This document shows positions 54,819 to 63,307 of a DNA stretch of 64,000 bases, one piece after another. The translations under genes and the position numbers were made by a program. Each line of letters starts with the position of its first letter. Position 1 is the first letter of the stretch. The notes under the pieces were generated by a model, which was not told the origin of the DNA, searched no databases, and saw only the letters and a list, made by a program, of their open reading frames with translations. The DNA is from Nitrososphaerota archaeon (lineage in GTDB: Archaea > Thermoproteota > Nitrososphaeria > Nitrososphaerales > CADDZS01): contig JAJPHP010000076.1 of assembly GCA_021325255.1 (NCBI GenBank), positions 26,090 to 90,089 on the forward strand. Direction: 5' to 3'.

Positions 54819-55202
54819 TCAGGCGATTCTATCAAAGCAGGACCATGTCCCACGGTGGCAGGCAACGCCAACCTGATCCACAACGTAGAGCAATGTATCC
54901 GAGTCGCAGTCCAATTTTATTTCACGAATCTTCTGCACATGGCCGGAAGTCTCGCCTTTTTTCCAGAGCGAAGACCTTGACCTGCTCCAGTAGTGTGCCA
55001 CGCGAGTTTCAAATGACAAGCGGAGAGCCTCCTTGTTTGCGTAAGCGAGCATTAAGATATCTTTGGTCTTTCGGTCCTGAACCACGACGGGGACAAGCCC
55101 GCCCCCTTTTTCAAAATCAACAGTGTTGACAAAGCTATCGACATCTTCTTTTCGCATCTCCGTTTCTTTCACGTTGTTGTTTTCTTCTACTACGTTGTTC
55201 AT
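54819..55202 (-). CDS. hisI: Phosphoribosyl-AMP cyclohydrolase
   Basis: Third step of histidine synthesis: opens the purine ring of phosphoribosyl-AMP. It is 127 aa. The domain begins at about residue 29 ([20 protein letters not shown]). [36 protein letters not shown] and [20 protein letters not shown] follow, with the zinc/magnesium Cys and Asp ligands intact and CHRGTWSCF at the end. There is no HisE domain, so this is the monofunctional form. It is the last gene of the operon, 18 nt after hisF. The acidic N-terminal extension is unusual, and a later start is possible. Confidence 0.95.
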   Translation of the reverse strand: MNNVVEENNNVKETEMRKEDVDSFVNTVDFEKGGGLVPVVVQDRKTKDILMLAYANKEALRLSFETRVAHYWSRSRSSLWKKGETSGHVQKIREIKLDCDSDTLLYVVDQVGVACHRGTWSCFDRIA

Positions 55203-55220
55203 CTTGTTGTCCTCCTCAAC

Positions 55221-56003
55221 TCAAAAACCAGAAAGATCATCTCTCACTACGACATTGTTTGAAAGCAGGTACCTCTTGACTTGCCCGATTGCGAGCTCAC
55301 CATAGTGAAAAACCGAAGCGGCAAGCGCTGCATCGGCAGGGTTTTCGCATTTGAAGATCTCAAGAAAGTGCTCTATCTTCCCGCAGCCGCCGCTCGCTAT
55401 CACGGGCAGAGAGACGGTCGAACAAATCGCTTGAGTAAGCTCGATATCATAACCATCCTTTGTCCCATCTTTATCCATCGAGGTCAGAAGTATCTCTCCA
55501 GCTCCGCGTTTCTCAGCCTCGGAGGACCAAGAAATTGCGTCAATCTCGGTATCAAAGGATCCGCCGTAAGTGCAAACAGTAAAGCCGCTTTGTGTGCTTG
55601 GACTTCGCTTGGCGTCTATGGCAACCACGACGCACTGCTGCCCGAAAACCTCAGAGAGATCTGAAATCAGACTCGGATTTTTCACTGCACTTGTGTTGAC
55701 ACTTACTTTGTCAGCTCCGCTTGAAAGAACGGCGCGCGCATCTTCCACGGAAGAGATCCCACCGCCAATCGTAAACGGGATGTCCAACCCCTCGGCGACT
55801 CTCCTCGCGAGCGCCATGTGGGTCTTTCTCTTCTCCTTCGAAGCTGTGATGTCGAGGAACACTAGCTCGTCTGCACCGGCGTCGCAATACATCTTTGCGA
55901 GTTCCACGGGATCTCCGGCATTGCGAAGCGAACCAAACTTTATTCCCTTCACAACGTTGCCTTCCCTTATGTCAAGGCATGGTATGATTCTCTTTGCAAG
56001 CAT
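55221..56003 (-). CDS. hisF: Imidazole glycerol phosphate synthase cyclase subunit
   Basis: Makes imidazole glycerol phosphate and AICAR from PRFAR with ammonia delivered by HisH. It is 260 aa and a TIM barrel. The catalytic Asp residues are in IPCLDIREGNVVKGIKFG (D11) and in TSMDKDGTKDGYDIEL. GGGISSVEDAR and SGGCGKIEHFLEIF form the phosphate-binding loops. The start ATG at 56003 is clear. It follows hisA by about 50 nt. Confidence 0.97.
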   Translation of the reverse strand: MLAKRIIPCLDIREGNVVKGIKFGSLRNAGDPVELAKMYCDAGADELVFLDITASKEKRKTHMALARRVAEGLDIPFTIGGGISSVEDARAVLSSGADKVSVNTSAVKNPSLISDLSEVFGQQCVVVAIDAKRSPSTQSGFTVCTYGGSFDTEIDAISWSSEAEKRGAGEILLTSMDKDGTKDGYDIELTQAICSTVSLPVIASGGCGKIEHFLEIFKCENPADAALAASVFHYGELAIGQVKRYLLSNNVVVRDDLSGF

Positions 56004-56054
56004 CTAGATGAGTTTGGCCATCCACTGTCTTTGCATTTTTTTGCTTAGCACTGC

Positions 56055-56813
56055 TTACGCGTTGAACCTTTGAAAGACTGTCGTAGGTTCGACTTTTCCC
56101 TCGTAGAGAGCCTTTCCGATGATTGCCTCACAGATTCCTAGGTTCTCTAACTTTTCGAGGTCTTCTTCGGAGGAAATGCCCCCGCTCGCAATCAAGCAGA
56201 GCCCGCGTTCTTTACCATCGTTGTTAATGCTAGAAAGTTTTTGAAAGTCAGGGCCCTCCAGCGTTCCGTCGCTTTGAACCGAAGTCAGGAGAAAAGTGGT
56301 AAAGCCAAAACCCGCGAACCTCACCAAAGCCTCGGACACCTGCTCTTCGACACCCGCCTTCCACCCATCAATTCTCACTCGACCTGTCGTGTCGTAGTCA
56401 AGAGCGAGCACGACTCGCTGTGCGCCAAACTCGGCAAGCAGTGCAAGCGCTGAATTGAGATCTCTGTACGCAAGCGAACTCACCACGACCCTGTTAGCGC
56501 CCTGCGAGAAGGCAGAAGAAGCGACTTCGCCACTCCTGATTCCACCCGCAATTTGAATTTTGAGATCCGTTCCCTTGAATTCGGCGAGGATGTCCCGAAT
56601 GATCGTCCGGTTGCGCTCTCTGTCATTGTGAAGCGCGCCGTTTAGATCAACAAGGTGAACAAGACGCGCTCCACACTCGTGAAAATTTCTAGCAGTCTCC
56701 TGCGGGCTGTCCGAGTACCACTTTGCTGTACTTTCCTCGCCCTGTCTTACTCTGACAACCTTTCCATCCAGAATGTCAATTGCGGGAATTGCTAGCGTAT
56801 CGAGCCAACTCAT
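56055..56813 (-). CDS. hisA: ProFAR isomerase (HisA)
   Basis: Isomerises ProFAR to PRFAR. It is 252 aa and a TIM barrel with half-barrel repeats. IPAIDILDGKVVRVRQGEES carries the catalytic Asp, LVHLVDLNGAL the second-strand Asp, QIAGGIRSGEVA and IASGGISSEEDLE the two phosphate loops, and VLALDYDTTGRVRIDGWKAG the second catalytic region. Its ATG overlaps the hisH stop by 4 bp (ATGA). Confidence 0.96.
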   Translation of the reverse strand: MSWLDTLAIPAIDILDGKVVRVRQGEESTAKWYSDSPQETARNFHECGARLVHLVDLNGALHNDRERNRTIIRDILAEFKGTDLKIQIAGGIRSGEVASSAFSQGANRVVVSSLAYRDLNSALALLAEFGAQRVVLALDYDTTGRVRIDGWKAGVEEQVSEALVRFAGFGFTTFLLTSVQSDGTLEGPDFQKLSSINNDGKERGLCLIASGGISSEEDLEKLENLGICEAIIGKALYEGKVEPTTVFQRFNA

Positions 56814-57505
56814 CTCCTCTCGAGTGCAAGGGTCAGAAAGTTAGATAGTATTCTAGATCCTGCTGTGTGGGACTTTTCAGGATGAAACTGTGTCCCGAAT
56901 ACACTACCCTCTGATACTACTGCGGGGAACTTTGTTCCAGCATACTCGCTCCATGCCTCGACGATGCTTGAATCATAGGGCTCTGGGAAGTAAGAGTGAA
57001 CGTAGTAGACCCACTCCGAGCGCCCTATCCCTGCGCACAGTGTTAAGTCACGGTCGGGCGAAGATTGTGACGGATTCATCGTATTCCAGCCCATGTGAGG
57101 GACCTTGCAATGTGCGGTGGGGACAAATCGCTTGACACTTCCACGAAAGAGCTTCAAGCCCTCACCAGGTCCCTCCTCGCTTGATTCAAACAACAGTTGC
57201 ATCCCTAGACATATCCCCAGAAGGGGCATCTTCTTTTCTCTGACATCGCGGAGGATTGCCTCCTTGTTCTCGCTCAGTATTCTCTGCGCCGAGGGAAAGC
57301 TTCCGACCCCAGGAAGAACGAGCGCATCAACTTCGTCGGCGCTTCGGTACCTGGAATCAACAATCATGTTCACCTGCTCCCTACTGTCCTTGGAAAGTCG
57401 TTCTAACGAGTTCTGAATGCTGAACAGGTTTCCCGACCCATAGTCGAGAACTTGAATTTGTGCTGCCAAGGAGCCTATCTTGTCACCTATTGAATCAAGT
57501 CTCAC
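56810..57505 (-). CDS. hisH: Imidazole glycerol phosphate synthase glutaminase subunit
   Basis: The class I glutamine amidotransferase that feeds ammonia to HisF. It is 231 aa. LDYGSGNLFSIQNSLERL opens the domain, GICLGMQLLFESSEEGPGEG holds the nucleophile Cys, and SVFGTQFHPEKS holds the catalytic His and Glu. The first ~17 residues precede the usual start of the domain. The ATG at 57505 overlaps the hisB stop by 4 bp, and its own stop overlaps hisA, giving a tightly coupled trio. Confidence 0.96.
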   Translation of the reverse strand: MRLDSIGDKIGSLAAQIQVLDYGSGNLFSIQNSLERLSKDSREQVNMIVDSRYRSADEVDALVLPGVGSFPSAQRILSENKEAILRDVREKKMPLLGICLGMQLLFESSEEGPGEGLKLFRGSVKRFVPTAHCKVPHMGWNTMNPSQSSPDRDLTLCAGIGRSEWVYYVHSYFPEPYDSSIVEAWSEYAGTKFPAVVSEGSVFGTQFHPEKSHTAGSRILSNFLTLALERR

Positions 57506-58194
57506 ATCTTTCCCTTGGAGGAAGGAAGTTCCGCTCCTGCTTTACTCATTCTTCGAGGATCCGCCTCCATGGCTCTACGCAGTGCGAGCGCAAGTGCTTT
57601 GAAGCATGCCTCGACTTTGTGGTGATCGTTTGTACCATACTCTACTCGCAGGTGCATCGTACACTGAAGAGAATCGCAAAGTGACCTGAAGAAGTGGAGC
57701 AGATCCTCCTTGGGCAAATCCTCAACGTAACTGCGCCTGACCTCGACTCCCGAGGAGACAAAGTATGTGCGCTTTACGAGGTCCACCGAGGCAAAAGCGA
57801 GCGATTCGTCCATGGGGGCGTAGGCGGATCCGAATCGTACAATGCCTTTTCTTTCGCCTAGTGCATTGGAGATGCATCTCCCTAGGGCTAGAGCCGTGTC
57901 CTCGATTATGTGGTGCTTGAGGTCGCCATCCGCTTCGATTTCGACGTCGATGAGGCTGTGTGTCGAGAAACCAGCAATCATGTGGTCGAGGAACTTTGTG
58001 CCGGTTGTGACCCTGCTCTTTCCAGTCCCATCCACGTTCACCCTGACCTTGGTCTTCGTCTCCTTGGTTTGCGCTTCAACTTGCGCAATTCTGGATGAAC
58101 TAGTTACCGAGTTAGACACTGAAGACCAGGTCCCTCTATCTCTTATCAGTGCCTTGGGTTGGTGTAACTTTGTCCTCTTAATTGACTTTGACAA
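57502..58194 (-). CDS. hisB: Imidazoleglycerol-phosphate dehydratase
   Basis: Dehydrates imidazole glycerol phosphate. It is 230 aa. The metal-binding motifs are TKFLDHMIAGFSTHSLIDVE, GDLKHHIIEDTALALGRCI, RRSYVEDLPKEDLLHFF and GTNDHHKVEACFKALALALR. An N-terminal extension of about 37 residues (basic, Ser/Thr-rich) precedes the domain and may mean the real start lies downstream. It is the monofunctional dehydratase with no fused phosphatase. The HAD gene ends 14 nt upstream. Confidence 0.96.
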   Translation of the reverse strand: MSKSIKRTKLHQPKALIRDRGTWSSVSNSVTSSSRIAQVEAQTKETKTKVRVNVDGTGKSRVTTGTKFLDHMIAGFSTHSLIDVEIEADGDLKHHIIEDTALALGRCISNALGERKGIVRFGSAYAPMDESLAFASVDLVKRTYFVSSGVEVRRSYVEDLPKEDLLHFFRSLCDSLQCTMHLRVEYGTNDHHKVEACFKALALALRRAMEADPRRMSKAGAELPSSKGKM

Positions 58195-58208
58195 CTTTGT
58201 TTTCCTTC

Positions 58209-59444
58209 CTACTGCTGGGCTGAGTTTCTGATCTGATTACTCAACAGTGCCCTGGAGAGTTCGTTAACGTTGGACACTATGCAATCTACTGCATCGCCCT
58301 GTGACCTAAAGAATTCTGCTTTTTGCCTGTCCTCAGCGATCGCAGCAAACAGCACACTCATCTCAGCTGTGCCGGCAATCTCATTCGCTCTTTTTACCAT
58401 CAGCATATCTTCACCCGAGTCTCCGACATATAATATTGGGGACTGAAGTGATTGAGGTTGACCGTTTACTAACGCAGATGCCACTCTTAGCATCGGTTTT
58501 GGGGAAGGCTTCACCTCCTCGGAATTCAGGAGATAATCTCCTGTGAAGAGACACAGTGAGGGATTTGTAAAATACTTGCCAAAGAGAGAGCCCAGTGTAT
58601 GGATGGTGGGCACTCTGGGTCTCCCAGTGATGATCCCGAGGTTATTCGAGCAAAGCTGCGATAACGATTCCAATGTCATTGGTTTGATTATCAACTTCTC
58701 ATTGTTGATGAGTCCGGGTTTTGAAAAAGTCGACGTGGCACACTCGAAACCATAGGTACTACGGAACACATTCGTGCCGTACATGGCCTCGTCAAAGAAG
58801 GTGGCGAGGAGGCTTTCGCCCACAGGTGCTGGATATGAAATAGATCGATAAAACTGATCGAGTAACATTGCATCGGGAATGAGTTTGGATATCAGCGCAT
58901 CTCTCCTCGATCCGAGCTGGGATTCCTCCACAACCGTTGCTAATTCTGCAAGATCGATAATTCTATTTGATGATGAAGTTGTAGAGGATGGGTAGAGCTC
59001 GCTGCTCAGAGGAATGGAGAGAGATTCGGATGTGATTGAAGAATCCTCCTCTTTTCCCATGGCCTCCAGTACCTTTGATTCAAAGTAGCGAAGCCTAGAA
59101 GAAATTGGTGTCAACGTGCTAAGAGAAAGTATTGTCTCCCTTGACGAAGACCTGGCAAAAAGATAGGCAACTATCACGGCTAGCGAATCCCAGTCGTTGT
59201 TAAATGTCCCAAGCCTGCGGAGAGCTTCCAGAGCATTTCTCAGTTGGTCAGTAGAGAATTTCAGGCCGAGCAGAGAAGCGAAGGCGCTTGCGCTGACCTC
59301 AAGTGCCAGGTCGTAGGAATCCTTTGCATCAATCAAGACGCCGTCGCAGTCAAAGACTATCCCTGCAAAGGGTTGGCCACCACTGCTGCGTGTTCCTCTT
59401 TCAAGTGCTCCGAGCAGCCTTTGAGAGATTTTGTATAGTGTCAA
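58209..59444 (-). CDS. HAD-family phosphatase in the his operon, candidate histidinol-phosphatase
   Basis: A 411-aa HAD-superfamily protein. Motif I is IVFDCDGVLIDA (D32, D34), motif II is LGIITGRP (T273), motif III lies in VKPSPKPML, and motif IV is LYVGDSGEDMLMV (D342, D346). Between motifs I and II is an unusually large cap of about 230 residues, including a Ser/Thr-rich stretch (about 135-160). Its place between hisC and hisB matches the missing step, histidinol phosphate to histidinol. Related HAD proteins of the TIGR01548 type have been noted next to or fused to HisB in other lineages, as I recall. The activity is inferred from context, not shown. Confidence 0.75.
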   Translation of the reverse strand: MTLYKISQRLLGALERGTRSSGGQPFAGIVFDCDGVLIDAKDSYDLALEVSASAFASLLGLKFSTDQLRNALEALRRLGTFNNDWDSLAVIVAYLFARSSSRETILSLSTLTPISSRLRYFESKVLEAMGKEEDSSITSESLSIPLSSELYPSSTTSSSNRIIDLAELATVVEESQLGSRRDALISKLIPDAMLLDQFYRSISYPAPVGESLLATFFDEAMYGTNVFRSTYGFECATSTFSKPGLINNEKLIIKPMTLESLSQLCSNNLGIITGRPRVPTIHTLGSLFGKYFTNPSLCLFTGDYLLNSEEVKPSPKPMLRVASALVNGQPQSLQSPILYVGDSGEDMLMVKRANEIAGTAEMSVLFAAIAEDRQKAEFFRSQGDAVDCIVSNVNELSRALLSNQIRNSAQQ

Positions 59445-59495
59445 TTCAAAGAATCACAAACCTGCTTTATTATTTTCCAGCTGGTGTCCTTCCCT

Positions 59496-60653
59496 TCATG
59501 CGCTCCTTGCGGCTATGATTCTTCTTAGGGCATAGAGAAGCCTTGCGTTAAGTTGCTTTGTTCCCACCGTGATTCTGAGGAATCCTGACTGCGGGCCGAT
59601 TTTTTCGATTAACTTGACCGCGATCTTGTACTTTTTCAAAAGCTCAAAAGCAACTTTCCTAGCGATGGGGCTTTGAACGAGGATGAAGTTGCCCTCGGAG
59701 TTGTGCCCAGATAGGAACGGTGGATTCGGCTTTGTCTTGCCCATCCCCTCAATCCCACTCAAAAGCTCGCTCCGAAGCTGGACAGTCCTATTAGCCCACT
59801 CTAGTACAGTTGCTCTCCTTCTCAACAACTCGGTCGCAACAAGCACTCCGAAACCTGCAACAGGAAAAGGATACTGAAAATCGTCCTCGAAAGACCTTAC
59901 AAAATCAGGATCCGAAGAGAGAAAGTATCCGAGCCTGTGGGAAGCAAGCGCGAACGCCTTCGAGAATGTGCGCATTATGATGAGGTTTCTGCAAGTGCCG
60001 AGTAGTCTGGTCGCTTCATATCTCGCATACTCAACGTAGGCTTCGTCAAGAAGTATTGTCACATCGGGCAGCGATTCCACAATCCCCTTCACTTGATCCA
60101 GGGGATACTGGACTCCCGTGGGATTGTTCGGTGAAGCAAGTGCCAATACTCTTGCTCTGCCTTGGGATTTTGATTTACACGCACGGATTACATCATGTTC
60201 ATTGAGCGCAAACCCGGCATCCACTTGGGAAGAACTAACGAAAGGCTTCACTGGAACCTGTACGACTCTCGCTCCAATTCGCCTGGCCATGAGCGCGTAG
60301 AGAGAAAATGTTGGGTCTACCGTCACCAGTTCGTCTTCGGCCTTCCGCAATTTCATGCGAAACAAGAGGTCGATCAGCTGGTCACTTCCATCGCCGAGGC
60401 AGACCATCTCAGGAGAACACTTGCAGTATTTTGCAATCTCAACCTTCAGAGAGTACATCTCGCCCTCGTTGAGCTCCGAGGGGTAATATCTTGAGGAGAG
60501 TTTGTCCAGGCACTTGGCGGTCACGGATCTGATAAAGTTCTCGGGAAGTACGAGGTTCTCATTGAGGTTCATTCGAACCAGATTTCTTACAGAGTAGTCT
60601 ATCTTAAGCGGAGATTGCTCATACTTGAGATCTGCGGACGTGCTAGCGGGCAA
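59496..60653 (-). CDS. hisC: Histidinol-phosphate aminotransferase
   Basis: A PLP-dependent class I/II aminotransferase converting imidazole acetol phosphate and glutamate to histidinol phosphate. It is 385 aa. RMNLNENLVLPENFIRSV opens the family, GDGSDQLIDLLFR binds PLP phosphate, ASPNNPTGVQYPLDQ and LLDEAYVEYAR supply the Asn and Asp/Tyr contacts, and RTFSKAFALASHRLGYFL holds the Schiff-base lysine. SGFLRITVGTKQLN near the C-terminus carries the substrate Arg. It follows hisD by 61 nt. Confidence 0.95.
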   Translation of the reverse strand: MPASTSADLKYEQSPLKIDYSVRNLVRMNLNENLVLPENFIRSVTAKCLDKLSSRYYPSELNEGEMYSLKVEIAKYCKCSPEMVCLGDGSDQLIDLLFRMKLRKAEDELVTVDPTFSLYALMARRIGARVVQVPVKPFVSSSQVDAGFALNEHDVIRACKSKSQGRARVLALASPNNPTGVQYPLDQVKGIVESLPDVTILLDEAYVEYARYEATRLLGTCRNLIIMRTFSKAFALASHRLGYFLSSDPDFVRSFEDDFQYPFPVAGFGVLVATELLRRRATVLEWANRTVQLRSELLSGIEGMGKTKPNPPFLSGHNSEGNFILVQSPIARKVAFELLKKYKIAVKLIEKIGPQSGFLRITVGTKQLNARLLYALRRIIAARSA

Positions 60654-60714
60654 ATCCGTTCTATCAGGAAGACGGAGTTGAGTGTCTTCACGCTCAATTA
60701 GGTTCGTGACCCTC

Positions 60715-62163
60715 TTACCTCCCCTTGCTTTTTTGTCGGCTCTGTTTTCCTTTTCTTCTCCTTGGGCCTTCTACGATACGTCTGAACCTTGTGTTTGCAG
60801 CTGCGGCGTGATTTGGCAGTCCTTCTAGTTTTGCCAGCTCGGCGAGCGGTTTTAGGGCTCTTCTTAGCGATGCAGAGCTTGATCGGACCACTGTTACCCT
60901 CCTGAGGAAGGTCTCTACTGAAAGACCTGAAGACCTTGAAGCTGATCCCCCGGTTGGTAGTATGTGGTCAGTACCTACTATGTAGTCCGTGGCGGAGCAG
61001 GGGACGTACTCTCCACTGAGGATGAGCCCTGCTGAAGTAAGCTTGCGTTCGAAACTACTAGCGTTGCTTGCGTGTAGCTCCAAGTGTTCGGGTGCAAAAG
61101 ATTGTGCAAACTCGACGGCTTCATCCAAGGACCTTGCCTTGACGGAAAATAGGCAGGATTGTCTGATATGCTCGTAGCGCTCCCTCTTGATCGAAACCGC
61201 CTCGTACGTCGCGTCCCTCACTCTGCTGAGAAATTCCGCCGAATCACTGACAACGCCAATCAGCGTTTTGTTGCCATGCTCCGCTTGAGATATCAAGTCC
61301 TCGGATACTAGGTCCGGCCTAGCCCGACGGTCGGCGAGTATCAGGAGCTCGGTGGGCCCCGCCAGCGCGTCTATCAGAACGGCACCAGAAGCCGAGACCT
61401 GCCTCTTTGCCTCAGTGACATACTGATTTCCAGGCCCCGCAATCAGTTCGACCTTTTGGATTGACTCACTTCCGTAAGCTAGTGAAGCAATTGCCTGCGC
61501 ACCACCGAGCTTTATCACTTCACTCACTCCACACAGCGAGGCCGCGTAGAGCAAAGCTGGGGCAACCTTGCCAGAGGAATTAGGCGGTGTCGCGAGGACA
61601 ATGTCAGAGACGCCAGCTTCCCTTGCCGGCGCGCATATCATAAGAACGGTACTTGGGTAGGAAGCGAGGCCCCCAGGGACGTAGCCCCCGATCCTTTTTA
61701 GCGGCGCAAAGCTCTCTTCCACTGTAAAGCCAAGCGGGGTTCTATACGTACACTTCCTGTACCTCTTCCTCATCTGTGACTTGGCGAGCCAGCGAATTTG
61801 CGCGTGCGCGCTACGAAGAGCTTCTTTCTGCTGTTTAGAAAGGCTCTCCGATGCGATGTCAAACTCGTCTTTAGGCACAAAAAGTGATTTCGCGGTTGAG
61901 AAAGAGGCTCCGTCGTATCTCGCTGAGAGCTCGAGCAGAGCAGCATCTCCTTCATTTTTTACCTTTGTGATAATTTCTGAAACCCTTGATTCGAAGTGGG
62001 TATTGCTAGGCGACTTGGAGTTATCTCCTCTGATTTCGGAGACGATTTCACGCAGAGGAGTGGAACCCGAGATTTCAAACTCCTGAAAAGAAATCAACTG
62101 GTTTTCTTGTTCTGGAGGTTCCTCTGACAAGCTACTGTACTCGGTCGATTGATTAACGGACAT
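60715..62163 (-). CDS. hisD: Histidinol dehydrogenase
   Basis: Oxidises histidinol to histidine in two NAD-dependent steps. It is 482 aa, longer than the ~430-aa family norm because of an acidic N-terminal extension (about 40 residues) and a basic tail (RRRKGKQSRQKSKGR). The core contains NEGDAALLELSARYDGASF, APAREAGVSDIVLATPPNSS, AGPTELLILADRRARPDLVS, LISQAEHGNKT (zinc Gln and His), SFAPEHLELH (catalytic Glu-His) and ATDYIVGTDHILPTGGSAS (zinc Asp and His). It is the second gene of the operon. Confidence 0.95.
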   Translation of the reverse strand: MSVNQSTEYSSLSEEPPEQENQLISFQEFEISGSTPLREIVSEIRGDNSKSPSNTHFESRVSEIITKVKNEGDAALLELSARYDGASFSTAKSLFVPKDEFDIASESLSKQQKEALRSAHAQIRWLAKSQMRKRYRKCTYRTPLGFTVEESFAPLKRIGGYVPGGLASYPSTVLMICAPAREAGVSDIVLATPPNSSGKVAPALLYAASLCGVSEVIKLGGAQAIASLAYGSESIQKVELIAGPGNQYVTEAKRQVSASGAVLIDALAGPTELLILADRRARPDLVSEDLISQAEHGNKTLIGVVSDSAEFLSRVRDATYEAVSIKRERYEHIRQSCLFSVKARSLDEAVEFAQSFAPEHLELHASNASSFERKLTSAGLILSGEYVPCSATDYIVGTDHILPTGGSASRSSGLSVETFLRRVTVVRSSSASLRRALKPLAELAKLEGLPNHAAAANTRFRRIVEGPRRRKGKQSRQKSKGR

Positions 62164-62227
62164 TGTATGCTCCTAATCGCCTCGTCTTGCTGTAATCCCC
62201 ACGGCTTTGCCCAAATAGCTCCCTTTC

Positions 62228-63247
62228 TCAGGGCAGCCCCTTTGCTGATTTGTTCTTACCATTCAGGTCAAAGGTCTCGATCTCTTCGAGCGGAAGAATC
62301 TGCCGGGGTTCGTGGACCACAAGTCCCTGCGAGAGCTTCCTCAGCTTTGGGATCGCCTTTATGAGATAATCCCTGTCTATTATGGTGTTGACCGAGTACC
62401 AATCCTTGTCAGAAAGTTCGCTTACCGTCGGCTTCTTAAGAGCAGGCAACGCATCAATCAGCTTTTGGAGGTTCTCTTTTCTTACGTTGACGAAGATGTG
62501 CAATTTCTTCGAGCCCTCGACCGTGCCTTTGAGCATCGACATTATGTCGAGTACCTTTTCCCTTTTCTCTCCATCTTTAAGAGCGGATGGCGAAGCGATG
62601 AGACGCGCCGTAGACTTGAGGAGAGTCTCTATCGGAACAAGCCCGTTCTGTTCGAGGGTTGTGCCCGTCTCGACCACATCCATGATCGCGTCAGCGTCCT
62701 CAGGAGGTTTCGCCTCCGTTGCTCCAAAGGAGAGGTAGATACTTGCGAGGTCGTTTTCTCCCTTTGTCCACCATGGAGTGATTTGCTTTGGCGCCTTCGA
62801 ACCAAAGTAATCCCGATAGAAGGGGAGTGATGTCAGATACTCCGAAGCAATGTTGAGGTACTCGGTGGCGAGCCGAAACTTCTTCCCCTCTCTCCAGTGG
62901 TTTTCGCAAATCTCGGCTAGCGAGAGCTTCGAGATCTGTTTTGGTACGGCCATTACGAGCCTGACCTGGCCATATTCAAGGTCGAGAACTTCGCTTACGC
63001 CAGCTTTTGTCTCCCTTATCCAGTCTGACCCCGTGATTCCAAGATCCTGCACTCCCTCTTCGACAAACCTTGGTATTTCTTGTGGCCTGAGAATCTTAAT
63101 CTCAATGTCTTCGTCGTTGATTATCGGCCTATAGGTCCTGTCTTGCCCGCGTATTTTGTAACCCGATCTCTCAAAGAAAGAAAAGGTAGCCTTCTCAAGC
63201 GAGCCTTTCGGCAGGGCGAGTTTGATCAGTTTTCCTTGCGAACTCAT
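62228..63247 (-). CDS. hisG: ATP phosphoribosyltransferase (long form)
   Basis: First committed step of histidine synthesis: joins ATP and PRPP. It is 339 aa from the ATG at 63247, with LIKLALPKGSLEKATFSFFE at the start, VQDLGITGSDWIRE and DAIMDVVETGTTLEQNGL as the PRPP-binding loop. A C-terminal ACT-like regulatory domain follows (about 235-310), so it is the long form, expected to be feedback-inhibited by histidine. The frame runs back to 63307, but the domain starts just after the ATG at 63247, which I prefer. A tail of about 30 residues extends past the usual end. It is the first gene of the operon. Confidence 0.94.
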   Translation of the reverse strand: MSSQGKLIKLALPKGSLEKATFSFFERSGYKIRGQDRTYRPIINDEDIEIKILRPQEIPRFVEEGVQDLGITGSDWIRETKAGVSEVLDLEYGQVRLVMAVPKQISKLSLAEICENHWREGKKFRLATEYLNIASEYLTSLPFYRDYFGSKAPKQITPWWTKGENDLASIYLSFGATEAKPPEDADAIMDVVETGTTLEQNGLVPIETLLKSTARLIASPSALKDGEKREKVLDIMSMLKGTVEGSKKLHIFVNVRKENLQKLIDALPALKKPTVSELSDKDWYSVNTIIDRDYLIKAIPKLRKLSQGLVVHEPRQILPLEEIETFDLNGKNKSAKGLP

Positions 63248-63307
63248 AGAGAAGACACCTCTGAGAAATCTCTCAAAAGAGTTGTCCAAACTCCACGCTC
63301 GGAGCAA

